Of a DNA stretch of 64,000 bases, positions 50,101 through 62,100 are shown one piece after another. The translations under genes were made by a program, and so were the position numbers. The notes beneath the pieces are model-generated. The model was not told where the DNA came from, searched no databases, and saw nothing but the letters and a program-made list of their open reading frames with translations. Source of the stretch: Membranipora membranacea (taxonomy: Eukaryota > Bryozoa > Gymnolaemata > Cheilostomatida > Membraniporidae); assembly GCA_914767715.1 (NCBI GenBank), contig OU612070.1:6091501-6155500 (forward strand). The letters are read 5' to 3'. Numbering within the stretch: the stretch's first letter is position 1; every line of letters starts with the position of its first letter.

Positions 50101-53100
50101 CTGGGGTGAAGTCGTCAGTCTAAAAAACAAAGGGAAGATAATGCGTAAAAATAGAGTTGTTTTCAAGGTTCCTGGTGACATGTGATTACTTGTTTGCCTT
50201 TCTTCATCAAATTTGTGTGCATACATGGATGCATTAAGAGAAGTAAAACCTCATCATCTGTTCAGTGCATTTTGTTTCAGAAATTTCTGCACAATTCTCA
50301 TAGCTATTCAAACCTCTGCTGATCGGAATCGAGAACTAGTCTGATTCATTCATAGATTGGTATTTTACCACTATAATATAAAGTTTAAAATTCATATATG
50401 TATTTAAAACTCACTATGGTCCACTCTCCTGTACGGTTTGACAGCACATGAGAAGTGTTTCCATAACAATCAACTCTGAACCCAACAATTATACAGGATG
50501 TGTTGCAAAGGCTCTCCTCAATACATTGACCAACATCGATCGCATTCCTTAGTGTTATATTATTGACACCAGGAGTAAAACATATCCTGCAAAAAAAACA
50601 GTCGAAACATGTTAGTTGAGCCTTGTATAGAATTCCCTTATATGATATATCAATGTTTGAAGGTTACACCCGTCTCTCAAAATTGTGACTGGGTGCTGGG
50701 GGCTGGAACAATCAACCTTGAAAGCTCCCCCAATGGGATTCGAAGACACGACTCTTGCAGCAATAATCGCCTGGCAGTGAATAGCAAGCGCGCTAAGCAA
50801 TTGCGCCATCTAACCATCAAAAAAAAAGAATGGGTTGATGGTGCTAATTGGCATGCCCGCTATTGGCTACTCAGAGTTGTATTCTCTCTATCAATAGCTC
50901 CTTCAACTACACCATTGCCACCCTATGCGACACAGCGTACATGTAGGGTTGTCAGACTTACATGTCATTTAAATGGTTAAAGACATCAGTTTGTTCAATA
51001 GTGTTTGATCAAGTTATTACTTTTCATTAGATAGATTGGATAGAAAAGGCTGATCGGTTAGAGTCCTCAAGAGGTATTAGAATTATCGCCTTGCTGTGAA
51101 TTGTTTATTTCTTGCTCACCTCACCTTATGAGATGAACACGCCAACATTCAAAACTTTTGAGTGATGAATTTAAAAGCTACATAATTTATTCATTGGAGT
51201 ATAATGAAAACATTGATAAGGTACAATATACATACTCAGTCTTCACCGCCTCTGCTCCCTCATTGCAACATAGCGCATTGTCTGTGTACGGACATACATC
51301 TTTGCAATTGTCGCTATGATTATCAACAATAACCATTCTAGATTCGAGGAGGTCACCATTATATGGGTCACAGTCAGCATTAATTGTATTAATGCTCTCA
51401 TTAGCTGCAGTAGGTGGTTGACAAAAGGGTTGAACCATCTTCATCTATACATAAACAAATAATTGAAAAAATGACCAACTTTAGCCTCAGCAGCATAGGA
51501 AAAGGGAGCTGACATTGGCTCATCTTAAATGACATTGGCTCTGCTTATATTATAAATGAAAAAATCTTTTTCATTCAGAATCTGCTCTTATGAAAACCCA
51601 TGGGAAATGCTTCAATTCAAGGGCACGGTCCTCTGAACTTTTGGGACAAAGCACAAACTGCCATAAAACTATCTTGCATACCAGAGTGTGGTTGCTGCAT
51701 TCACAAATATTTGTATCTATCTCAAAGATTGAAGGGCAATGGTGGCTACAGTCTGCTCCCTGCTTAGAGGAAAAATCTCCTTCGTTACAGGATTTTTCAC
51801 CAAACACCAGCTCATTATCCTGAAAATATTTGCAACAAAGTAAGTTAGCAATGTCTACAGTTTAATGAAACACAAAGTGAGTGGTCATTTTTATAACCAC
51901 TTTTCATATTTCTTAACAAGCCAACAACATTCAAAACCACCAGTAGAGCAAACAAATTTTATGTTAAACTCTGATACAAGATACAGTACTAACCTCATAT
52001 GGTGCGACACATAAGTATTGGCTAGTGAAATAGTGGGTTGAACAATCACAGGAAGTAGGTGGAAGCTTCTCAAGATGTGGACAAAGTTGTGTACACTCAA
52101 GTTGGTGAGATGTAGCAGTGCTGTTATGAATTGATGAATTGTACTCCGGAAAGAAAATATCACACTTACATTCTTGTGCAGGAAAGTTCTGTAACAAGAT
52201 TCTTCATTTCAATTTTATAAACATATTTTTCATCATCCACATGTTTTCTGTCAGGGTAAACCTAGCCTTGTCACATGGCTTCCTTTTTTGTTTTCTTGAC
52301 CATAGTATGAGGAGTTGTCTTCTAATTTGTAGCACTAACCTCCATCATTTTGTTCTTTGACACTTTATCTGTTTCATATGCAAATTAATCAGCTTTGACA
52401 TCTCCCATAAACAAAAAAACTGAAAATAAATTAATTCTACTGAAATATTTCAGTAATAATGCAAAAAGTTTGCTATGTTGTAGAGAAGAGCTTCAGAATA
52501 GAAGATGATGTGTTTAGAAATACTACTAACATGGACGACTCACTTCTCTTGCAGGATCTCCAAATGTATCGCTATATGTGAATAAAAATCTTATGTCTCC
52601 ACCACAAATTGACAAGCAATGTGAATTGCATTCCCAGTAAGCAGTCTTCTTGCCACTATGCTCTGTCACTGTATGCATGTCACCTCGCTCATGATCAACT
52701 ACTCGAGTAAGCAAAACCAAACTATCCCCAACGGACATTGTTTCAAATATACCTGCAAAGTATGAAAGTAGATTATTCGGTAGATGCAACTCATAGTAGG
52801 AGGTGGCTCAGTTGGTACAAGCGCCGCACTCCAGCATGGAAGTGTTGAAGGTCGTGGGGTCGAGTCCCACTGCAGCCCACTGACTATTGGGACCTGTTGG
52901 ATCCCCAGGTGTGCTCCGACCTGCCCACAAACTGAGAGCAAATGGGCGCAAACATTGTGGCCTTGCCCTTCTGGCACAAACTATTTCGAGCTCCCATTCT
53001 TTGGAATGATGCGCTTGACTGACCCTTGTGAATTTAATCAACATTTTTAAATCTACCCCCTATAAAAATTGACCTGGCATGGGTTTCAACTTTATCTATG

Positions 53101-56100
53101 GGGAGCATGATTGCAACAAATCATTCTCAAATACTAATATAGGATTTATTATTTAACCAAAGTGACTGCTATTGTAAACTAAGTTAGCTGGTTAGTATAT
53201 CAAATTTGTCTAACCACTATGAATGGGCTGTTAAAAGTTAGCGCTTAACAGTTGTTATTGAACTAGTATTAATGACAACTTGCCATTGCACTTGCATAGG
53301 AGCATCAAACAAAATAATTTACAAGTTTCTATGCACTCTGCATGAAATTGTGCTGACAAACAAAGCTAACAGCAGTGAATGACTAGCCAATAGCTCTAAT
53401 TGAAACTGGTCCAAGAGAGGTAAATGGGATATCACATTCTTAATGGATTAGCAAAACAAGGAAGAGACTGGATTGCTTTTCTGAGATGAATTTATACTAA
53501 ATTGAAGCCTTCTGATTAGTATTAGATTTAGATAGGTACTAGGAAAAGTGAAAATAACAGATAATCATTTATCGTTTATGGCACAGCAAACCTATATTTC
53601 AATAATATTAACAACTCCATCAAACATAACCGAAGTTGCAATCAAGGGGATGTACACAGCTTACCACCATTAGCATGTAGGTCTCTACAGTCCTGCTCCT
53701 CATGCTGATCAAGCTTACACACAATCTCATCTATACCAGCGTTTCTGTTCATATCTACTGTCCAAGATCTCAGGTTATCGAAGCCGGGTCTTTTGCCATC
53801 AGGTGTATTATAGACTTGAAGGTCATAATTATTAGCTGGTGTCAGAAGGAGAGCTGTTGTTCTAATTTCGCCAGTACATCCGGGTGAGTTTGGCAATGAA
53901 TCTCTTACTTTGAGATACATGACACCTGCAGGGAGATAATCATGCAAATTACTTGTGGATTTTTTCGTTAAATCAGAACAATTTGTAGGCACTATGGACA
54001 TATTATTACTACTTTATTGATTTTACTATTCTCAGATGTTTATTGATTGGAAATTTATTGTTACTTTTTTGTCATGTCATTTCATATGCAATATTGAGAC
54101 TCAACTAGTCTAAGCGCTCAAACTGTCTCGTCATAGCTGGTAGTAGGATTTCATTATTATCCACTTCCCTCAAGGAATTGATAGAGAAATTCTACTACCA
54201 ACTATCCTGGCACAGTTTGAGTGCTTAAACTATGACTCAAAATTACCCTTTGATTTGAATTGTAAGTGATGAAATAAACTATAATAAACATACTGCCGAG
54301 GGTCGATGGTGCAAGTTTTCCAAATTCGTTTATCCAGTATGTCACATTGACTGTATGCAGGCCGGTCGAATTCATTCTTATGTTGTTCACTGGAATAGAA
54401 ATGTCAACGTACCTGATGGGAAGAGTTTATACATGTGTCACAACAAAATGGAAGAGACTCTTGAAGTTCATGAATAAATATTCTTCTTAAAAGCAGTTTT
54501 AACTATAAATCAATATTTTTGGTCAGGATTGCTGTATAACCTTTGACAGCTCCTATTGTTGAGAACACATGTAAGCATTCTCGGATGAGAAGTCATAAAT
54601 TAAACAAACAAACATGGGATCGCTGTTCTAATTTTTTTATAGCCATCCTTTTATGAAAAAATTATTTTCCATTCTTGATCAATTCCTTAAATAATCATCA
54701 GTATAATTCATGCAGGATTACAACAATATGAATACAGCGTTATTTCCTCCACATATAGTCACTCACTGCGATATTCCGAGGCAGAGCACATATTGAACCC
54801 CGTAGCTACATCAGAGTAGTAGATGTGGAGACAGGTTATCCCTCCATGCCATCTAAGCTTGAAGTGGGATATGTTTGTAATATGTGGAAACTCCTCGTGC
54901 AGAGGTGCTTCTACTCTATCATATATAGCTTCCAGTGTATCTATCACACTGGACAAAAAAACACAAGCCACCTCATCAATATCAACTAACAATTAGAACA
55001 GACTCTTACCTAATACTTAAAGTCATCAGGGTAATAATTGTCCAATCACAGATTACTAGTAGAGATTATCTTTTGTCAACAGAGCAACCAAGTTCTAAAC
55101 CAGATTAGCAATGCTCTGTCAAAGAGCGACTCTCTTTTTTTAAAGCTATATAGGATTGTCGTATATTACCTCACAGACAGCTTATGGCTGAATTATACTA
55201 ATAATAATAATATTTTAACAAGTAATGTCTCAACAAAAAATCACTTGTGTTTGAGAAAGATTTACTCATACATGACATTGGAACCCTTACATGATTTCGG
55301 CGGAGTGTGATGTGTTACGGTTAACGTGTACAATAAGCTGATACCACTGTCTCCGTTGCATCACCGGAGACGTCTTCAATATCACACTACCATTTGATGC
55401 CTTCAATAATACACTCTCATTTGAGGTCTTCGCTGATATACTATTATTGGATAATACACTATTACTGGAGGTGTTCCATAATGTAGTATAGTTTGAAGTA
55501 GTCAAAGATACGCTTTCATTATATCCTTGACCATCCACTGCTGTTTCTTCAGGTATTCTCAGCACAAAAGAATAATTCTATTGAAAATAAAATGAGATGC
55601 AATTTAAATGATACTTATGAAAGAAGAAGTTATTGGTTATTGATTGGTGTTAAAACGAGACACCCTAGAGAAGCAAACATTAACTTGAGTATAGCTTGCC
55701 GTATATGGCGTAAAGTAATGTTGGTGAGTCAAGTCAGCTAGCAATAAATCTCACCCAATCTGCAAAGAGGCGAAACGTTTCCGTGGCATATCGGCATGGC
55801 ATACTTCACTCCTGTCGGGAACATTCTACCAGGGACTGAAATTTATGATTCAATATTTTTTTATTCCATGATACGCATTGGGCTGCACTACCATAAAGTT
55901 AAGTATTTAACCCTTAAGTACTGCGTGCTGGAGGCAGATACTACTATATCTATGAGCAATAATTGATTAAGGTTACTTAGATTGGTCTCCTCACCTCACT
56001 ATCAATACCAGACTCAACTGATATCTGTAGATAGTCGCCAAGTTCAAGCACGGTATCATTCTAAAATTAAGGATAACAACCAATGCTCAGCCTGTCACTA

Positions 56101-59100
56101 ATTAGTATGTTAGATTTAAATAAGCTATGAGATAGTAGAATTCACATTCGCCATCTGTACATAACATACTACCTAAGAGTCTTTTTACAAAAAAATATGC
56201 ATACGCAAAATAGTTACCCCATTAAACGTCCAATAGCAAAAACCTGACAACATAATACATATTTTGTTCCATACATGAAGGTCAAGAAATTAAAGAAACT
56301 GAATTAAAATTAATCAAGTTCAAAGCCATTTGCGTTTGACAGTGTTTCAGGGTTTCCATGCATTACAAACTGGTTATTCACTACGACTCACCTGAACATG
56401 ATTGGAGTTTAGCCAAACTGATATCGTAATAGAATTGTTCTCTGGTACGCTAAGCAATTCTGGCTTCAGGGCCTCAACATCTGAATAGTTATTCAGACTT
56501 TCTCCTGTGTCATAAATTGTGATTGGCTCTGCGCACCACAAAGGAAAAGCAAATAGGTCGTCTGACTTTGAGTAGCTTCCATAAGAGAGTTGCTCAAGAC
56601 TGCATAGGCCATATAAATAAAAGTAAATGATTTTGTAGGCAATCCAAATATTTGCATCACTATTAGATAGACCACAAACTAACTATCGTTCAAATCACCA
56701 GAACCAACACATTTTTACTCGGCTATCTAGAAGCTGGAGGTTGTAATAAGAAAGGGTTTTCCCTACACTGTGGTTTTGTGAGCTAGATTGTTTGTTGTCT
56801 AGTATAACAAGAGTTATCCTAAAGGAGGTTGGCTATAGCTTCTCAGAAAAAAAATCCCGAAGTTCTACGTACAAGCCGGCCACCAATTATGATGATAATA
56901 CCTTTTTGTATCGCTTTCGTTGATGATGTGATAGCCTTCACCATAAAGCAGCATTGCAAGTGGTCGATTTAGCATTCCTGGGAGTAAGAAAACGGGCTTC
57001 TCAGAATCTGTAATTGTGAACATTGATGAGAAGTATACCATCTGAGGGACAAGCCTAATTAATCTAAGCTTTTTTCATAGGGATTTTAATGCATATTATA
57101 AAAAATGATCAGTCTGCATATAACAAAGAATGCTGTCTTAGAAAACACAATTTTTGTGCCTGAGAAATTTGTTTTTCAGATTATCCAAAAACACTGGCCT
57201 CTTGACCCAGTAACAAAAGAATTGACTTGTACCACAATGGTAACCACAGAATGAAACGTAGGACAAATTACAAAACAAGCAGCAATTAAACTATCATACC
57301 AGCTGGAATGATCACAGACTCGCGGCCATCTTGTGTGGTGTAGACTCCAGGCCAGCTTACATTGTGTGGTGATATTTGAGCTGTAAAATGGCATCATTTA
57401 TAGTTTAAAAACCAGCCTGTACAAAGCTGTACAATTAGCTCTAATTCATACATTAGCCTCATCTGAGGTCATAATGATGCAACCAATGGTGGAATCCAGA
57501 TGCTTTATGGAGATTGAACTCATCAAAATACAGCGAATCCATAAAAGGTTATGCAAATATAATACTTTAATTGCACAATGCTGTTGCTGCTGCTGTTTTT
57601 AACAGGTAACGCAGCTTTTCCACCACCTCACTTAACTTAGAATGTAAAAACAATGGCACATAATGATAAATACCAGACCAGGGCTTGCTGCTATTGAGTT
57701 ACCTAAACTTACCTCAAATAAACATGGCATAAGCATAATTATCTGTGGTTTGTCAGATTGCAAACTATTATTGATGGTCAATATGAGGAATGTGAATTAA
57801 CCATCACCACAGCAACATTACTTGTATGAACTGTCTGATATCATGTATCATACAGGGGGTCTTTCAATTAGAAACAGCCAAAATCGCAATCTTATCGCTC
57901 ACTCACTGTGTGAGCGATACCTGCTAGGGGTCTCGCTTTCAGATCGCTCAGTGACTTGATGGAACAATATACATTCTGAGTGAGCGATTTGGGAGCAATT
58001 TCCTCTAACTGAAACACCAAGTGAGTGATAATTTTGAGCGATGTGATAGTGATGTGATAGTTATAACTTGCTTTAGTAAAGGATCACTCTTTCTAATTGA
58101 AAGACCCCCTGTTCCATACTTACGTGCTGAAATAGTAAGATTCATAAGTACACTGCTATAAGCTGATGAATATTTGTATTTATATATCAGTTGTAGTGTG
58201 CTCAGTTTAGAAGAAGTGTATATATCATCAGGTTGTGGATTATTTCTATTCATATGTGCTATTCCAACACAGATCCCATCTAAGAGCATGTTATCACTTC
58301 TACCACAAGCTACAAGAAGAAAAAGACAATAAACATCATGATTGATTGTAATGCTGATATAGAATAAATAAAAGACAATTGTTAGCCAAATAAAATTGTG
58401 TATATAAAGATCATTGTAGAGAACTGGTTGCCTTTCAATCAATCATTAGTATATATATCATTGAAATAAAATTAATATATATGTATATAAATTTAATATG
58501 ATGATCAAGTCATAAATGACCCATAAGACCATATAAAACAAAAATAGTAATGCATCAGCTGAACTTGTGAAAAATGTTGTTAACAAAGAGAGCAGTTCTA
58601 TTAAAGGATTGATGATCTTCAACAGGAAGTGGTGATGGTCGAGGTTATGTACTTACACTTTTTAGCGAACCACCTCAAGTAGGGATTGTTCATAGGTGCC
58701 TTCCCTATCGACCTCGAGTGAGAATCCTCCTCAGATGCAGATGAGATATTAAAAAATGAGCAGTCTGTATGCGCCATGCCTATTGTGGCCTGGAAACCAA
58801 TACATTCGCCATTCAAAAGACATTCAAAGCCACATTTTTCCAACTTCATATCTCTATATAAAAGACAGAAGATATTAAATTTATTTCCATGACGGAGCTC
58901 TTATGGAACCAGGAGAAAGACAATTTCTCTTGCAGAGATACTTCTCGATTACAATCCACTTTATTGACTTGATCTACAATCAATTTTCAGATAAAATAAC
59001 TAGTTTTGCTATGACATGGTTGTGGAAACACCACATAGGCCATCAATAAAGATAATCACGAACCATAAAACTGAGCCTATACCTCAATACGAAGAATGGC

Positions 59101-62100
59101 TTAACATTGATCACTACGCTTTCACCAACAGTAAACTGATTCTGAACATAGGAATGAAAATCTTCCATGCCATCCCACTTTGATCCATCTGAAACAAAAC
59201 AAGGGAAATGAAAAATTGCATAGATACATTTTCAGCCATTTAACATGTACAGTTATAAACAGCAGAGTCACTTTAAGGTGACCAAGCAGTGGTCACCCAA
59301 GAAGATAAATTGTGAACACCGTGTTCTGCATCAAAGTCTTCGACATGTCTAGATAAATAAGTATTGCGTTCAATCACATAGGGCCACATAGGCAGCTTCT
59401 CTCAAACTCTCATTCTAGCTGCAACCTCAAGAAACGGTTCTATGACAAATGGACAGCAAGACAAATGGACCACAAGACAAATGGACCGCAAGATAAATGG
59501 ACCACAACTGGACCTCATGGTGATGTACTATAGCTAGAGGTCTATAATTTGGCACATATAGTCTTTGGCATAGTATCAGTTGATATAGCAAAAACAAATT
59601 CAAAAAAAGCTTTTACTTTACAATAATAGCTCTGAAAACCTCTTTTTTTAGGGTAAAATTGAAAAAAGACTGGACCACACTGGACCTCATGGTGATTTAC
59701 TATAGCTAGAGGTCTGAAATTTGCCGCATATAGTCTATGGCATTTTATCAGTTGATATAGCAAAAAAACTCAAGAAAAGCTTTTATTTTACAAAAATAGC
59801 TCCGAAAACCTCATTTTTCTGGGTAAAAATGGGACAAAAACTGGACCACCGCTGGATCTCATGGTGATGTACTAAAGCTAGAGGTCTGTAACTTACCACA
59901 CATAGTCAATGACATAGTATTAGTTAATATAGCAACAAAAAATTATAAGCAAGAAAAACTTTACCTCTGAAACTTGGTTCACCTATGTATTGACTCAGTA
60001 TTAGTTTTTAAGGACTAGAAATTTGAGAAAAAGCTTTTGTTATCCAGAAAAAGCTTTGAAAACCCCTGCATGTGGCTTAAATATACATGAAAAACTGGAC
60101 CTCATGGTGAATTACTATGGCTAGAAGTCTGAAACTGGGTACATATACGTATTATCTCAGTATTTACTCTTATAAGCACAATGAATTTCAGAAAACGCTT
60201 TGGAATTTTAAAAAAACTTTGAAAACCTCCTTTTGTTGGCTTAAGTTACATAAAATCTTGACCAGTACTGCAGCTAAAAGTCTGAAACTTGGTAAACAGT
60301 CATGTGAACATACTACTGAATAATCTAGCAAATATATTCAATGTAAATACATACATTAATTCAGAACTACACTTTTGTTTCGGTTTAAACTATGTAAAAA
60401 CATGGACCTACCGGTGTAGCCCTTTTCCTAGGGCTGTTAAACTAGGTGCATAGACTCAACATCAAAGCTTTGGATTCCTAAGCAAAAACGATCTTTAATA
60501 AAGCAATGGTTAAAAAATAAAAACCTGTTATGTGTTTTCTTAGGTAAAATAACATAAAAACTAGTACTACAGCTACACCTCTTCAATTTGGTACGTACAT
60601 ACCAACATGAAAAAATAAAATAAGATGTTGTTTTGAAAAATTATCTGATAAGTTTTGATTGAATGAAATTATCCTGCACAACTCTTCTCCTTTTAACTAA
60701 AACTCATCATGAAGTGCTCCAGACAGAGTAATATTTATACACACACAAACAAAGACTTAATAAATAAGGAATTCTCATAAAGAAAATCTTCGTTATTTAT
60801 CCTATTGGAAACAAATAGCTCTGTAAATAATGTTGTTGTTTGTTGTTGTTTGTTACTATTTAAAAATAATGAGCCTCTTAATGTATTGCTAAAGCTAGAC
60901 CTTCAGGTCATAGTTCACGCATACAATAATGAATTATTATTATAATGTTTTATATTAAAGACGAAGTCTGAAAAAGCTTCTAATTGAAAGAACTTCAAAA
61001 CCCTAATGTTTAGGTATAGGCCGGACGCAGCTATAGAATTAGTTGTTATGGCAGGGACAATATTGATGGCAGGATACTGATGTTTAATACTTCACCGCAT
61101 ACTTGCAAAGTCTCCCGATTTAGGTGTGACCCTCCAGATTTTTACACCCACCTCCCACTTTTTGTAAATCTCACTATTTCCTCCAGATTTTAGAGAAAAC
61201 AGCCCAATCGCAATTTTTTGATAGTTATCCAAGCACATGTTGCTGTTGACTAGTTATTGTTAAGGTCTTTGCACACAAAATTGAAAGGAATTATCAAATT
61301 AAACAATCCTAACGAATTTACCTGTTTTGTTAAGATTCAGCCTATTATTGTAAATGACCAATAGCATCCTCTCATAACTCACAACACTGAGGTAATACAC
61401 CTGTAATTGGGTGAAGGTGAACTTGTTGCACCCATCCTCCAAAATAAAATGATTAGTATGCTGATGACAAATGAGGGTGTAGCCAATTCAAAAGCACTTC
61501 TATCAGTGATATTGAACCCTGTTAATATTTTCAGGTGTATTTGCAATGGAAATTTATTGAATTAAATTTTGAAAATTCTTTTTGCAAAATCATTTTAGGA
61601 AGATCAATGCATACGGTTTGGCTAGTGAAAATTAGACCGGAACGTTGTGAAAAATGCAATGGTCTTACATATGGGGCCACTGAAAAAGTCTGACAACGAA
61701 TTTTGAACCCATAGTCACCAATATAGAAGAGAAGAAGCATACCATCATTTTGAGTGGTCTGATTAAAGAATTGAAAGAACCTGAAGCAGGCCTATTGAGG
61801 TGACAAGTCAACACAGTTTGCATGTAAAGCAATGGGGAGATAAATAGAGGTGTGGACCTGACTGTCATTGGTCACAATATAAAGTAGCTAGTCAAGTGCA
61901 TACATTTAGTTTTCTTTTCAGATCACACATTTTTTAGTAATAATTTTGTACTGTCTAGTCTAGTTAAATTTAAGTGAAGGAAAATAGAAACCTAACAATT
62001 CCGAAGGTAGGCCCACTACAATTTAACAAAGCTCGGACCAAACACTTTGAAACATATTTAATGTTAGACAAACAGGAATATAGTACCTTATCTGGATTCT

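Larger units (their letters stand above)
48475..52752 (-). other. Exon block with repeated Cys module of the large receptor
   Basis: A module of the form [DE]C-x3-CP-x(8-10)-C-x-C recurs: ECTQLCPHLEKLPPTSCDC (exon 52188), DCSHHCPSIFEIDTNICEC (51819), NCKDVCPYTDNALCC (51444, shorter), DCTSLCPVWSEKMEYCLC (48940) and a variant in 48673. Two copies are preceded by a CxC about 20-27 residues upstream and followed by a Cys about 10 residues later. Several of these exons begin and end in phase 0. I do not know this as a named domain. Confidence 0.6.

Noticed and set aside
50609-50980. 123-codon plus-strand frame
   Set aside because: It overlaps a SINE on the opposite strand and has no coding features.
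52784-53050. ORFs on both strands of about 78-92 codons
   Set aside because: They lie across a tRNA-derived SINE and are not exons of the host gene.
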